A stretch of DNA of 64,000 nt from Symbiodinium natans (GCA_905221605.1 CAJNDS010002468.1:1172501-1236500), one strand, 5' to 3'; numbered from the stretch's first letter, positions 1 to 10,282 are shown. Made by a program: numbers and translations. Notes: generated by a model from the letters alone, not told the origin.

Positions 1-1
1 T

Positions 2-88
2 ATTGAGCAGAGTTTTGGCGAGCAGAGAACTCAGCCTCCTTCCTCAACAATCGATGACTTGAGCACTAGCAGGCACAAGGAGGTCTGA
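2..88 (+). CDS. C-terminal exon of a gene entering from the left edge
   Basis: An open frame runs from base 2 to a TGA at 86-88 and encodes 28 hydrophilic residues ending STSRHKEV. The composition (Ser/Thr/Gln, no repeat-derived Pro-Lys strings) looks coding, and the frame is open to the window edge, so it is probably the last coding piece of a gene lying outside. No family recognised. It could be chance. Confidence 0.3.
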   Translation: MEQSFGEQRTQPPSSTIDDLSTSRHKEV

Positions 89-529
89 GCCCAAAGAAAC
101 CACCTTGTTGAGGGGATCGACAAGGAAGTCATAACAAGGAACCCCAAAAATAGGTTTTCTGGGCTACAGGTAGGCTAGAGTGTACAGCGACACATCTTCA
201 AGAATATCCTCCGGCTTCTCAGATTTCCTTGATAGAGCTAGGGCCACCCCTGTGAGGTTGACCCTGAACCCGAAACTCTATACCGTACTGCCTAAACCCC
301 ATTGCTGCAGGTCAAATTCCCGACACTGAGGAATGATGGATGAAACCCCCCTAATGCTCTCGACGTAAGCCCTGTTGCTTTCCCTATGCACGCTTCCATT
401 CAATATGTTATGGTTTTTTTGAGCAGGCTGTTTCAATTTCTAAGCTGCTTTTGAGCAGTCTATCCAACCTACGCACGCTGGACACGGCTACTACTTTGCC
501 CCACACCCAGCGCTGACTCTTGGCCGAAG
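89..529. other. No gene seen
   Basis: Mixed-composition sequence with short CCTAAACCC relics. I see no convincing exon or element in it. Confidence 0.4.
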
Positions 530-612
530 GAACCCTGATCACTTCGATTTTCCACACGCTTCAGTCCCTGTGTTGGGCGCTTCTGCTGCTGGTGATCATC
601 ATGTGCGCTGGG
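530..612 (+). CDS. Voltage-gated cation channel exon (S4-S5/S5 region)
   Basis: After an AG at 528-529 the frame encodes a short amphipathic stretch followed by a hydrophobic segment (core LCWALLLLVIIMC). It resembles the S4-S5 linker plus S5 of dinoflagellate Ca2+/Na+ channel-like proteins. A GT donor follows at 613-614. The exon is 2 nt plus 27 codons. It could be an upstream exon of the channel assembled at 17.3-32 kb or a remnant of another copy; the 16.7-kb gap holds unrelated exons with stop codons, so I keep it separate. Confidence 0.45.
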
Positions 613-644
613 GTCGGGTCTGGGGCGTTTTGCTCTTCTGGGGT

Positions 645-735
645 TTGGGGTTTAGGGTTAGGGTTTAGGGTTTAGGGTTTAGGGTTTAGGGTTTAGGGTT
701 TAGGGTTTAGGGTTTAGGGTTTAGGGTTTAGGGTT
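645..735 (+). repeat. (TTTAGGG)n array
   Basis: About a dozen nearly perfect heptamers in G-rich orientation. A shorter related array lies at 868-918. Interior position and flanking unique DNA argue against a chromosome end. Confidence 0.95.
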
Positions 736-1034
736 ACATCTGAGATCGGTTCTGACACCCCAAGGTACAGGCATCGACTCCAAAATTCCTCGAAGCCCTC
801 AGCTGAAGAGTTTAGGGGTGGCTTCACCGAGGTGAGCTGGGGTTGCCTGCTTTAGGGCGTTGAGGGTGTAGGGTTTAGGGTTTAGGGTTGAGGGTTTAGG
901 GTTTAGGGTTTAGGGTTTGGGGATACTGACCTATGTCATGGCAGCCCTAGGCTCGAATGCTCATAGGGCTTGAGGCTCGAGGCGTCCCAGAGGCGTCCGC
1001 GTGGCCAGTTTTTTTTTTTTACCGAGTCGAAGCC

Positions 1035-1133
1035 ATGGACGCCGCGCGCGAGAACATGCTTTCCAGCAGCGTGTCCTTCTCACACCATCTTCTGACTGCT
1101 GGGGAGGAAGAGGAGCAGCCCGGTAGTTCTTAG
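1035..1133 (+). CDS. Small 32-codon ORF or terminal exon
   Basis: ATG at 1035 opens a frame ending at TAG 1131-1133. It starts MDAARENMLSSS and ends GEEEEQPGSS. A T-run just upstream (1009-1020) could serve as a polypyrimidine tract for an acceptor before TCGAAGCC. Coding-like composition, no family recognised. Confidence 0.3.
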   Translation: MDAARENMLSSSVSFSHHLLTAGEEEEQPGSS

Positions 1134-1266
1134 TAAGGAATGGGGGAGTTGGTGTTCCCCTAGACCCTAAGCCCTAAACCCCCCATACAGTCCTTCAAAG
1201 AAGGGTTATATGGGTGATATTCGGTGAATTGGCCTCCTCAACTCCCCGTGATGAACTGATGATAAA

Positions 1267-1395
1267 TCCCTACTTGGAGGTTCAGGGTACCTAGCTATGA
1301 CCCACTTCTAAGCCCCGTAAGTACCCTAATAGTTTTATACTTGGGTTGTAAGTACAGTTCTAATGGGTTACTAAGTACCATGATCCTCCACGATA
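1267..1395 (+). mobile_element. MITE family 2 copy
   Basis: Begins CTTGGAGGTTCAGGGTACCT and ends with the inverted complement (TACTAAGTACCATGATCCTCC). See the representative at 34079 for the family. A second, shorter copy follows at 1411-1503. Confidence 0.7.
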
Positions 1396-1554
1396 AGCCC
1401 TAGCTCCCGCCTACTTGAAGGTTCATGGGTACTTAGAAGTAAGGCTACAAGCACGCTAAGTCGGCTATCAGCCTACTTCTGAGTTCCCATCAACCTCCAA
1501 GTAGAAGAACCCTAAACCCTAAACCCTAAACCCTACACCCTACTAAGGAATTCC

Positions 1555-1674
1555 ATTCTGGACCTCTCGCTCGAACCTGGCCCTCGGAACATGGAGTCTC
1601 GCATCTCTGCGGTGCAGAACCGTGGCGGCTTCGAAGTCGCGTCGCAAAGCAGGACTTGGGGCATCTTCCAGTGA
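1555..1674 (+). CDS. Terminal exon-like ORF
   Basis: A frame of 39 codons ends at TGA 1672-1674 immediately before a TTTAGGG array. It contains EPGPRNMESRISAVQNRGGF and ends SRTWGIFQ. The frame is open upstream into CCCTAAA repeats, so the true exon start is unclear. Unknown product. Confidence 0.35.
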   Translation: MLDLSLEPGPRNMESRISAVQNRGGFEVASQSRTWGIFQ

Positions 1675-1750
1675 GGGTTTAGGGTTTAGGGCTTAGGGCT
1701 TAGGGTTTAGGGTTTAGGGTTTAGGGCTTAGGGCTTAGGGTTTAGGATTT

Positions 1751-1851
1751 GGGTTTACGAAAATAAGGGACCCCTAACATAGACCCCCAAAATAGTAGGT
1801 TTCCATTTTTGGGGGGGACCCCGAATAAGGTACCCCAAATTTCGGAAACAC
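1751..1851 (+). mobile_element. MITE family 1 (introner family) copy
   Basis: Starts GGGTTTACGAAAATAAGGG and ends ATTTCGGAAAC, an imperfect terminal inverted repeat. The interior (AATAGTAGG, AATAAGGTACCCC) matches the copies at 6549, 40309, 46453, 48219, 55836 and, inverted, 60467. Confidence 0.85.
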
Positions 1852-1920
1852 TTGATTTTATGAGGATAGTCCTGATGAGAGGAACACCCCCCCCTTCCCT
1901 CCCTCTGCTGCTCCAGTTAC

Positions 1921-2151
1921 GTGTCTGCTGATCCAGTTGCGCCCACCCCCCCCCCCCCAAACGAAACAAGGGAACTTTCAAGTGATATATCGAGGCCATC
2001 GGACCAGCATCTCAGTATGTCCATAATAATGGGGACAATGGCCTGCAGGATCACCGCAATGTTGCAGCTGCTTCTGGAAGACCATGAACGGCTCCACCAG
2101 ACACTTTCTGGATCCCGCAGCGCCGGCACAAAGTTCCCTTGCCCAGCTTAA
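1921..2151 (+). CDS. Exon-like ORF ending in a stop
   Basis: The frame to TAA 2149-2151 has a coding-like C-terminal half including MACRITAMLQLLLEDHERL. The N-terminal half crosses a C-run and is doubtful, so any real exon probably begins near 2000. Unknown product. Confidence 0.3.
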   Translation: MSADPVAPTPPPPNETRELSSDISRPSDQHLSMSIIMGTMACRITAMLQLLLEDHERLHQTLSGSRSAGTKFPCPA

Positions 2152-2179
2152 GGTTCAGACCTTCGAAAGCATTTTGTTG

Positions 2180-2240
2180 AGGGTTTATAGGGTTTTTAGG
2201 GTTTTTAGGGTTTTTAGGGTTTTTAGGGTTTTTTAGGGTT
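2180..2240 (+). repeat. TTTTTAGGG variant array
   Basis: Six or so copies of a lengthened telomere-like unit (TTTTTAGGG, then TTTTTTAGGG). Confidence 0.9.
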
Positions 2241-2309
2241 TAGGGCTCATTAGCGTACAACCTCAAATCATGTTTTTTTTGTGCGGGGGAGGGAGGGTTG
2301 GGGTCCAAG

Positions 2310-2429
2310 GCGTTTGGGGAAGGTGCCGCGTTCGACATCATCTATAGCGTCTCCGCCCCGTCCAGCCGCGTGCTGGCACCGGCAGCTCTGTCAGAAGCAC
2401 ACGAGCCGAAGACGGCAACCGGCTGCTGA
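2310..2429 (+). CDS. Exon-like ORF, 39 codons
   Basis: Following an AG at 2308-2309, the frame encodes AFGEGAAFDIIYSVSAPSSR and continues to TGA 2427-2429. The amino-acid mix is protein-like and unlike the repeat background. The two other frames here are also open (2281-2511 and 2429-2629), so frame choice is uncertain. Confidence 0.35.
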   Translation, partial: AFGEGAAFDIIYSVSAPSSRVLAPAALSEAHEPKTATGC

Positions 2430-2629
2430 TGGAGTCTCAGGGGCGCTGTGCTCCCAGGAAACCCGCGAGGCTCATGCAAGTGCTACCAGAGGGAGAGCCG
2501 GCAGTTTTTGACCCGGCGTGGCAGCAGCCCAGGAGAAGCCGCCGGATCCAGGTCGGTGAGGCAGGTTGTTGCCGAGCAGGCAGCACAGCAGTCCAGGCTG
2601 CGATCAGCGAGCTGTTCCTTGGAGTTTGA

Positions 2630-2788
2630 GGTCGACCTGCCATTGTTGCTCCAGGGCCCGGAAATCATGTTTTGGCAGCTGTTGCTTCAAGTTCTGGATG
2701 CTTGGATGTACTTATGGCAGATGAACATGTGGCAGCAACTTTCATCGTTCGGCTGATGCATGGAGTGTTGTTCCGAAGCTGTCTGTAA
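2630..2788 (+). CDS. Exon-like ORF, 52 codons
   Basis: Frame starting GRPAIVAPGPGNHVLAAVAS and ending at TAA 2786-2788, including VLMADEHVAATFIVRLMHG. Small hydrophobic residues and one acidic patch. May be a downstream exon of the gene at 2310. A competing Trp-rich frame (2448-2756) overlaps it. Confidence 0.28.
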   Translation, partial: GRPAIVAPGPGNHVLAAVASSSGCLDVLMADEHVAATFIVRLMHGVLFRSCL

Positions 2789-3426
2789 ACTGCAGTAGTA
2801 CAGCGTGGTCAATATGTAATGCCCCTAGGTGTTTCAGCAAACTCCTTTGGCATAGCTTACCGTGAACGTGTTACCCGAAACCTCCCAAAAGAAGCCGCAA
2901 ACCCAAACCCCAAGCGGAAACCTCCCAGGAGGGCTGTGCTAGCAGCTTGCGGCGCAGCCGCAATGTGGGACACTTCCCAAACCGAAGCAGCACGGTGCCT
3001 TGGTTTAGGCTTTAGGGTTCAGGGTTTAGGGTTTAGGCGCTTCGGTCCTTGGGGACACTTGTGTCACTTGGGTCGCTTGGAACACCTGGGGCACTTGGCA
3101 CGCTTGGGCCACTGGGAACACTTCAAGCTCTTGGGATGCAGCTAGCTAAGACTATGAGCCTAAGATTTTGTGTCGCGCACTTGGGACACAAGGGTCCCTT
3201 GGGGTCACTGGCCGTGCTGCTCTCTCAACCTGGCAGGGTTTTGAGGCCTCCAAGGGCTCCAAGAAGCCTTTCACAATCCTACCATTGGCTTAAGAACCCT
3301 GAAAATAAAAAGTACTAATCCCTATATTACCCTTATAAGGAAAGTTTTTTTTTTTTTTTTTTTTTTGGGGGGGGGGGGGGGGTTCTCAACCATTGTCTCG
3401 AATCAGGGCCTTGTCCTCCCAAGCAG
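2789..3426. other. No gene seen; repeat-derived
   Basis: Contains TTTAGGG fragments, a degenerate tract of roughly 10-bp units with CTTGGG cores (3045-3135) and a T-run plus G-run at 3344-3382. The open frames here derive from these repeats. Confidence 0.4.
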
Positions 3427-3517
3427 CAGTTCTGAGTTTTTGCGGTGGGCGCGGACACAGCTGGACAAAAACTGCGGGTCTGAGCGCTCGACCAGCGCCC
3501 GCCTACCCAAAAGACAA
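3427..3517 (+). CDS. Internal exon with a strong GTGAGT donor
   Basis: Bounded by CAG at 3424-3426 and a textbook donor GTGAGT at 3518. Encodes SSEFLRWARTQLDKNC then a Ser/Arg-rich stretch ending RLPKRQ. Hydrophilic, helix-like. Unknown product. Confidence 0.4.
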
Positions 3518-3797
3518 GTGAGTGGGTGGGTTTGGGGCTTAGGGGCCAGGGTTTTGGTTTAGGGTTGAGGATTTGAGAGGAAAACGGCGAAACAACAGGC
3601 CTCTGCAAGGTTCCCAAATTGTTCAGGATGTAGAATCTTAGACTTGAGCGTCCATTGGGCAGTTAACCCTTAAACCCTCAAACGTTTTTGAGGGGACCGG
3701 TTGGAAGTCCCGGAGCCCGTGCCTTCTAAACCTAAATCCTATACCCGTATAAATCTTCCCTAAACCCTAAACCCTAAACCCCGACCGCTGAACCCAG

Positions 3798-3868
3798 TCC
3801 AAGGAGATGCCGGCACTTTCTGCACGTGGCTGTGACCGTCGTCCTGTCCATGCTCGCCGTTTCGGCAG
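3798..3868 (+). CDS. Membrane-segment exon
   Basis: After an AG at 3796-3797 one frame encodes PRRCRHFLHVAVTVVLSMLA followed by a hydrophobic continuation, a likely transmembrane helix preceded by positive residues. A GC dinucleotide at 3869 could be the donor. Similar in character to the membrane exons at 10287-11297. Confidence 0.33.
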
Positions 3869-4113
3869 GCTTTGTGGTGTCGGGGTTAAGGGTTTGAAGG
3901 GTTCAGGGTGAAGGCAGCAAGGATATCTACAGTATGCTGTGGACATGCCTTTGCAAAACTTTTTGAAGAGTCCTGTTCCAGGCTCCCGGCATTTTTCTTT
4001 CCTCACCTTGGCCCTGGCTTGTTTTCCTTGGTAAGGTTGCCGCCGGTCCCTCGGTTGGTCCTTAAGTCCTCTCGTCCCCGTGCCACCGGTTTCTTGATCC
4101 CGTCTTGGGGATT

Positions 4114-4212
4114 GTAACCCTAAACCCTAAACCCTAAACCCTAAACCCTAAACCCTAAACCCTAAACCCTAAACCCTAAACCCTAAACCCTAAACCCTAA
4201 ACCCTAAACCCC
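4114..4212 (-). repeat. (CCCTAAA)n array
   Basis: About 14 perfect heptamers in C-rich orientation, opposite to the array at 645. Confidence 0.97.
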
Positions 4213-4261
4213 TGCCTGTCGTCTTTCCATACCCATCATGGGGCGGGCTGCCCCCCCTCAG

Positions 4262-4342
4262 CCCGGCCCCTCCTGGCCAAGCTCTCTTCCGCCATGTTTC
4301 GTGGAATGCCGGCTGTCGCTGGACATTCCTTCAAAACCCAAA
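4262..4342 (+). CDS. Internal exon
   Basis: Polypyrimidine tract and AG at 4260-4261, GT donor at 4343-4344, 2 nt plus 26 codons plus 1 nt. The frame encodes RPLLAKLSSAMFRGMPAVAG and continues HSFKTQ. Unknown product. Confidence 0.38.
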
Positions 4343-4349
4343 GTAATCG

Positions 4350-5205
4350 TTTCCAGGCCCTAAAACGCACTCAACCCTACATGGAAAGCGTGTTTTCAGT
4401 CCAAAGGAACGAGAGTTGCTGAGATGGAGAGGGTTAGCATGTAGGAAATCAAGGTGGTGGGCCCAGGGCGATGTATCAGGGTTTAAGGCCTAGGGGCCCC
4501 TTAACCTTGCCCAAGAGCTCCTCAAGATCTCGAAGCCCCCCAGAAAGGTCGTGAATCCGTTGCAGGGCTCCTTGAGGGTAAAAGAGACAATAGCAGCGAA
4601 AACACACAGGGAGGGAAAAGGCCCTTTCCAAGCCATCACACGAGCAGAGGTGGTTAGATTTGTTGGCCAAGCATGTTCGCAGCAGCGCAAACATAGACTG
4701 CAAGAAATGTTGTGATCTACAAAGTTTGGCGTTTGTGATCAGTCACAAGCATTTGTTATGTACAGCGTTTGGATCCGATGTACCTTGGACCTTGTATCTT
4801 TATCGTACACTCAGACATGCCGTAGTTGAGAGCGTTTGGAGTTTGTAACTCAAGCAGAAATGCTATAATCCAGCATCTCGATAGAGCATTTAGCATTCCG
4901 AGCCCTGGAACACGCAGAAAATGCGATGGTTTTCAGCATGTAGAGCCTGCGAACGGCCAGAAGCGCTGTAGTTTTCAGAGCTTTTACCCCCAGAACAGCC
5001 AGGACTGCTGCGTTCAAAGCCAGGAAAGGTAGGCGAACGCCAGCACGGAAAACAAGCGGAGAGGGGAAAAAGCCTCCGCCCCGTTCCAGAATGGTATGCA
5101 TCTCTGGCTTAGGGGTATGAGTTTAAGGTATATACTTCCAAAACATCTGTATTTTCGAGCTGTTCCAAAGCCTTCACCCCAGATCACAGTTTCCATGAAG
5201 CCCGA
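4350..5205. other. AT-richer stretch without a clear gene
   Basis: Several short open frames (for example 4660-4848) but no motif or clear splice-bounded exon. Confidence 0.35.
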
Positions 5206-5400
5206 TTGGGAAGCCCTGCAGGACTTCTCCGCTTCATCAGCTTAGTGCCCCAGGAGGCCGAGCCCTGGCGCGATCTCACCACCAGTGCCATCTTCACAAC
5301 AGACATTGTGCCTTGTCATTCAACCGGAGGTTTCTACAATTGTGGTACTTTTGTTTTTTGTTTCAGGGAGGGTCCCCTTAAGGTTTGGGCCCCAGAGTGA
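5206..5400 (+). CDS. Exon-like ORF, 64 codons
   Basis: Frame from GGAAGCCCTGCAGG to TGA 5398-5400. Contains LLRFISLVPQEAEPWRDLTT and STGGFYNCGTFVF. Protein-like composition. No ATG at a natural position, so likely a 3' exon. Unknown family. Confidence 0.33.
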   Translation: MGSPAGLLRFISLVPQEAEPWRDLTTSAIFTTDIVPCHSTGGFYNCGTFVFCFREGPLKVWAPE

Positions 5401-6420
5401 CCCCCACCCGGGACGCCGAACGCTGCCCTTTTTCATCCTAGACCCTAATTACCCTAAATACGGCCCTGGAACATGACCCTCAACCCAGAGTCATGAACCC
5501 ATCCGCGTGTGCGAATCAAAAGCCCTTTAAGCCCCAAAAAGTCCTTGCAACGCAAGGTTGCTGGCCTGGCCACTCCAACGTGCCTGAGCTTCCTGGGAGG
5601 CTAAAGCTGTCTTGCCGAAGCTGCTGGGGTTTGGGCATCATTGTTCGGTACACTTGGCATGCTAGACGAACAAATTCCACAATGCATCGTGGCACACTGC
5701 GGTCTGGATAGTGGGACTCCATAGAAAAATTCCGTATACTCTGATTGTTCAAGGTTATAAGCATTAGGAGAGGCCGAAGGGGTAGTAGGACTCAAACTTG
5801 AACAATCCCCGAACCAAAATCATCCCAATCGGCAAAAGCCATTCACACCCTTTCTGCCGCACACGCTTGCTCCACGATTTGTGGCGTGTCATCCTGTCGT
5901 GCGTGGGCCACGCCCAATCGCTTGGCTTGGTACGCTTCTCGATTCGTGCATGTTATTCTAGGCCAGAACAAACTGCAGTGTGCTGTAGTGTTCTTGGCTG
6001 ATGGGTGTCTGAGTGCTGGTTTGGCAAAGCTCTACTGCCTCCTTTGGGAGGCGTGATGCCTGGCACTTTTGCACGGAGAATGGAGTCTTGTTGCAAGTCA
6101 GTGTGCTGCTCGAGAGTCCAAGGTTTCGAGGCTACCGATGGTTCCTGTTGGCGGCTTCACTATTCTCAGGGTCTCTCACCCAAGAGTTACCATAAAGAGA
6201 GAGGTTCCAAGCTAGCAGCGATGGTTGATGCGCCGTAGGCCTTCACGGCCTTCCTATTGCCTGATTAAACCCTAATCCGGGTGGTCGCGTGTGATTGCTT
6301 CACAGCGCGTGCACACAAAAACCTCCCAGCTTCATCGGGTTGTGTCACAATCCACCCTAACCCCTGAACTCGACCTGGGCTCAGCCTCATCTCACGCTTA
6401 TACCCCTTGAAAGCCATCAG

Positions 6421-6527
6421 AGGACTACCTGCGGGATTCCCTCCAATATCTGGGCGTGCTGCTAAAAACCAACAAGCTCATGGACGAGTGGCGAAGCATT
6501 GTTGGCAAAGACCTGATGTGGCTCACG
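6421..6527 (+). CDS. Internal exon, helical protein
   Basis: AG acceptor at 6419-6420 and GT donor at 6528-6529 enclose 2 nt plus 35 codons encoding DYLRDSLQYLGVLLKTNKLM then DEWRSIVGKDLMWLT. The frame stays open to the start of a family 1 element at 6549, so the intron could alternatively begin there. Strongly protein-like; family not recognised. Confidence 0.48.
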
Positions 6528-6548
6528 GTCGAGTCCTGGCCGGCCTGG

Positions 6549-6650
6549 GGGTTTACGAGCATAAGGGACCCCCCTGTTTTGACCCCAAATGGTAGGATTC
6601 CCTTATAATAGGGACCCCAATCAGGTACCTCTAATTTTGGAGACCCCACA
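6549..6650 (+). mobile_element. MITE family 1 copy next to an exon
   Basis: GGGTTTACGAGCATAAGGG to TTTTGGAGACCCC. It lies 21 bp downstream of the exon at 6421 in an open frame, as expected if this element provided an intron. Confidence 0.8.
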
Positions 6651-7089
6651 TGTTTCGAAGGCGAGGTGGACACCCTGTATAACCCCTCAAACGGCATGTG
6701 TAGAGGAAATTTAAGGTACCTTGTTCCCTCCTTCCCTATTAAGAGCCAGGAAGATTCAGCGCTTGTGAGTTTTGCCTTGCCTTTGCTTCAAGGAACTCCC
6801 TAAGCCCTATAAACCTTACCCCTATCCTACAAGTACCCATCAAGTTCCTTTGCGCCTGATCATGCCACCCTCTACCCAAACGCGATGCCCGAGGCATGGT
6901 TTTCGATCTGTGCGTTGAGGGTTGCATCAACGTTGCTGCTGCACGACCTCACTCCAGTGCCGCAGCTGCAGTTTAGGGTCTATAGGGCTTCCAGGGATTT
7001 AATATGGGGTTTGTTGGGTTGAAATAGGGTTCAGATAGGCCCTATATGGGAGTGAGTTTTTTTCCGGGCTTGTAACAGGCGCCTGGGGG

Positions 7090-7600
7090 GTCCCTCCGCG
7101 ACAAAGGTTTGTAACAGACGGGCCATGTCCGCGACAACCCCCCCCGCGACAAGGCTACAACCCCCCCCCCCCCCCTTCCGACAAGACAGCAATACCATTG
7201 AATTTTCTCATTGCCAATCTCGATGCGACCTTGCAGCAACATTCACTCTCAGTCCGCGACAAGGCCTGCGACAGGGCGCGACATACCCGCGACAACCCGC
7301 GCGACTGCTCGAGCCAGCAGGTGCCCATCCGTAGGACAACCTTGAACGAGAAGCCCAGGGTTTATATTTACAGGGTTCAGGTTTAATGGCTCTCCGGTAA
7401 AAATCCTGCGGTCCCTAAACCCTTCATCCGAAACCCCAACCCTAAACCTAAGCCCTTTACCCTAAACCCTTACAAAACCCAAATAAGAAAATTGCGTTCA
7501 AAGTAGCGGCGCGACAAACGTATGAAACAACCTGCCCGCGACAAGGCTTGTAACAGAGGGGGTGGGGGACCCCCCGCGACAACCCGAATTTTGACCCACT
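7090..7600 (+). repeat. Cluster of CGCGACAA motifs
   Basis: CCGCGACAA or close variants (CCGCGACAAGGC, GCGACAACCC) recur about a dozen times, dense at 7098-7300 and again at 7510-7590, with two longer copies of the form CGCGACAAGGCTTGTAACAG. Spacing is irregular. Function unknown. Confidence 0.7.
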
Positions 7601-7800
7601 CCCATATAGGGCTCATATAGGGTATAGCGGGGGGTTTATATAGGGCGAAAAAAGGGTTTATATATAGCGCTTATATAGGTTTCTATAGGGTTTCTATAGG
7701 GTTTCTATAAGGTTTATGCAGGCTTTTGTTGGCTTTATATGGGGTTGATATAGGGTCTGTAGAGGGTTTATATACCTCGGCTCACCTGTGCTTTTGGGTA
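7601..7800 (+). repeat. TATATAGGG-type degenerate telomere-like tract
   Basis: Repeated GGGTTTATATAGGG and GGGTTTCTATAGGG units, a TA-rich variant of the heptamer repeat. Confidence 0.7.
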
Positions 7801-8296
7801 AGCGGGCGATGGTCGAGCTCGCCTGGGGATCCTTTCCTTTGGCCTTTGTTTTGGGTGGTGAATCGGAAAACCTGTGAAAACCGCTATTTTCTCCATGCTT
7901 TGGCAGGAAAGCCTCTGCGTATGTTGTCTGCATATGTTCCTAGGGAAACGTCTATTTTCTTTTTATTGTCATGGGAACTGAAGGGAACAAGGAAGGGACG
8001 GGAAAGAAAGACAGAAGGAAAGAAAGAACTACAAAAAACCAAGAAAAACACACTAAAATTTCCGAGCAAAAAAAAAGAAAGACAGAAAGAAAGAAAAAAT
8101 GACAGAAAAGACAGACACAAAACAATACAGAAGGAAAGCAATGAACCGAATACCGTGGGCACAAGTGGCCCGGACCACGTGGGCACAAGGGACGGTGATG
8201 CCGCCCCACTCCCCAACCCCCCGCTCATGAAAATTGACAGAAAACACACGTTTCTTTATAAACATAGAAAAGTTAAAGGCTTGTTGTCCTACTGAA

Positions 8297-8430
8297 ATAC
8301 CGAGAAAATAGAGGTCTTCCTCCTCAAATATAGAGACAAAAAAGAGGTTTTCCCATGAACATATAGACACAAAGAGGTTTTCGCATGAAAATAAAGACAA
8401 AGAGAGGTTTTCCTATGGAAATACAAAGAA
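8297..8430 (+). repeat. Minisatellite, unit about 33 bp
   Basis: About four imperfect copies of a unit containing AGAGGTTTTCCTATGAAAAT and AGACAAA. Preceded by an A/G-rich tract (7980-8130). Confidence 0.75.
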
Positions 8431-8548
8431 CCCCCCGTCCCACCAAGAAAAGAAGAAGACCCAAAAACTCACAATCACCTTAAACTCTAAACCCTAAACC
8501 CTGCTCAAAAAAATCTCCACCCAGCTCACCTGGAGGCCTGCGAAGCCC

Positions 8549-8582
8549 GGGGGGGGGCGGGGGGGGGGGGGGGGGGGGGGGG
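8549..8582 (+). repeat. Poly-G tract
   Basis: A run of over 30 G broken only by single C bases. Confidence 0.95.
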
Positions 8583-8692
8583 AAGATGGACACTTAAAGG
8601 CTATGCTGCATGTGCGTGCCTTGTAAACAAATACTAAACAAAGGAAACACCCGCAGAATAGACGCAACGCACCCGCATAATAATTGCGCGGA

Positions 8693-9160
8693 GGCGCAGG
8701 TGCCGCGGGGCGCGGAGGGCGCGGAGGGCGCGGAGGGCGCGGAGGGCGCGGAGGGCGCGGAGGGCGCGGAGGGCGCGGAGGGCGCGGAGGGCGCGGAGGG
8801 CGGAGGCGCGGAGGGGCGCGGAGGGCGCGAGGTGCGGAGCGCGCGGAGGCGCGGCGGGCGGAAGGCCGCGGAGGGCGCGAGGGCCGCGGAGGGCGCGGGG
8901 CGCGGAGGGCGCTGAGGCGCCGAGGGCGGAGCGCGCGGAGGGCGCAGAGGGCGTGGAGCGCGCGGAGGGCGCGGAGGGCGCGGAGCGTGCGGAGGGCGCG
9001 GAGCGCGCGAAGCGCGCGGAGGGCGCGGAGTGCGCGGAGGGCACGGAGTGCGCGGAGGGCCCGGAGGGTGCGGTGGGCGCGAAGAGCGCGGAGGGCGCGG
9101 AGCGCGCGGAGCGCGCGGATCTCAAGGGTGCGGAGGGCGCGGAGGGCTTGCAAACGTGGA
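8693..9160 (+). repeat. (GGCGCGGAG)n minisatellite
   Basis: Nine-base unit GGCGCGGAG, perfect from about 8706 to 8790 and diverging afterwards. It generates long Arg/Ala/Gly/Pro open frames on both strands that are not genes. Confidence 0.95.
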
Positions 9161-9489
9161 GGGCGCAGAGGGGCATCACGTGTCCCCATGCACTCCCCTG
9201 CCCATCAACCGAATGTCACGCTCTCCATCCGCGCTCCCCCCCGAACCCGTCCGTCAACATGCATGGTCCACTCCTCCTCACACCACGCCCCTCTCCAGCA
9301 AAATATTCCGAAACCCCCTCCCTTGACCGTGTCGTCTCTGCAGCCTCCCGTCAAACTTCATTCCGTCCGACCCTTCTCCAAGAAGCGATCCGATAGAACG
9401 CCTTCCGCATTGAAGCGCCAAACGAGAACCCGGTTTTCGGGAAGAATCAAGAAAACAAAGAGCACCCGCAGAATAGACGTTAAGTGCCC

Positions 9490-9607
9490 AAGGCAGGGGG
9501 GCGGGGAGGGGGGGGGCGGGCGGGGGGGGGGGCGGGGGGGGGGGCGGGGGGGGGGTGGGGGGGGGGGCGGGGGCGGGGGGGCGGGGGGGGGGCGGGGGGG
9601 GGGGGGG

Positions 9608-9638
<31 letters not shown>

Positions 9639-9735
9639 TGGGGGGGGCGAAGGGGGGGGTGGGGGGCGGGGGGGCGGGCGGGGGGGGGTGTGGGGGGGGG
9701 GGGCGGGGGTGAGGGGGGGGGCGGGGGGGGCCGAG
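9490..9735 (+). repeat. G-rich simple tract
   Basis: About 240 bp of G interrupted by single C, T or A. Strong G-quadruplex potential on the + strand. The 16 bases ACCCGCAGAATAGACG occur both just upstream of the minisatellite (8651) and of this tract (9464). Confidence 0.95.
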
Positions 9736-9847
9736 TCAGACGCAGAAGCAGCGGAACCCAAACCCTGCAGTTTTTTTCCGAATAGTTGCGACTGCCAGGC
9801 CCCTGTACGGGGGCTCATGCGGCCAAAAGCCTGCTTTCAGACCAACC
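9731..9847 (+). CDS. Possible cysteine-containing exon
   Basis: The frame starting AESDAEAAEPKPCSFF continues through NSCDCQAPVRGLMRPKACF. Protein-like, but it abuts the G-rich tract, so the start is undefined. Confidence 0.27.
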
Positions 9848-9903
9848 CTAAACCCCACACTCCACACCGGTTGTTTCAGGATTCGTAGGGCCTGGGAAGC
9901 TTT

Positions 9904-10282
9904 GGGGTTTAGGGTTTAGGGTTCAGGGTTCTTAGAAACACAGCCTATATACCCTAAAACCTATTCCCTAAACCCCTGAGAGTTTCAAGTGGGGGTTGCC
10001 CTGAGTTGAATCGAGCTGCGGGCTCACATGCCCTTCCACCGCACGCTTCCGCTTGAAGCCTCAAGATCTAAGCCGTGAGGACCAGGCCCTCAGCCCCGCA
10101 AACCCGAAGCCCTATGCATGCAGTCCCAGCAGCCCTAAGGTCCCGAAGCCCTGCATTCCGAACCCCTCAACCCTGAACCCTAAACGCTAAACCCTAGACC
10201 CTGAACCCTGAACCCTGAACCCTAAACCCTGAACCCTAAACCCTAAACCCTAAACCCTAAACCTTAAACCCTAAACCCTAAG
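9904..10282. other. Telomere-like repeat remnants
   Basis: TTTAGGG and CCCTGAA/CCCTAAA degenerate arrays (10170-10280). No gene seen. Confidence 0.6.

Noticed and set aside
8494-9189. Long Arg/Ala/Pro open frames on both strands, up to 231 and 342 codons
   Set aside because: They are translations of the GGCGCGGAG minisatellite and G-run DNA, open in several frames at once; no non-repeat domain.
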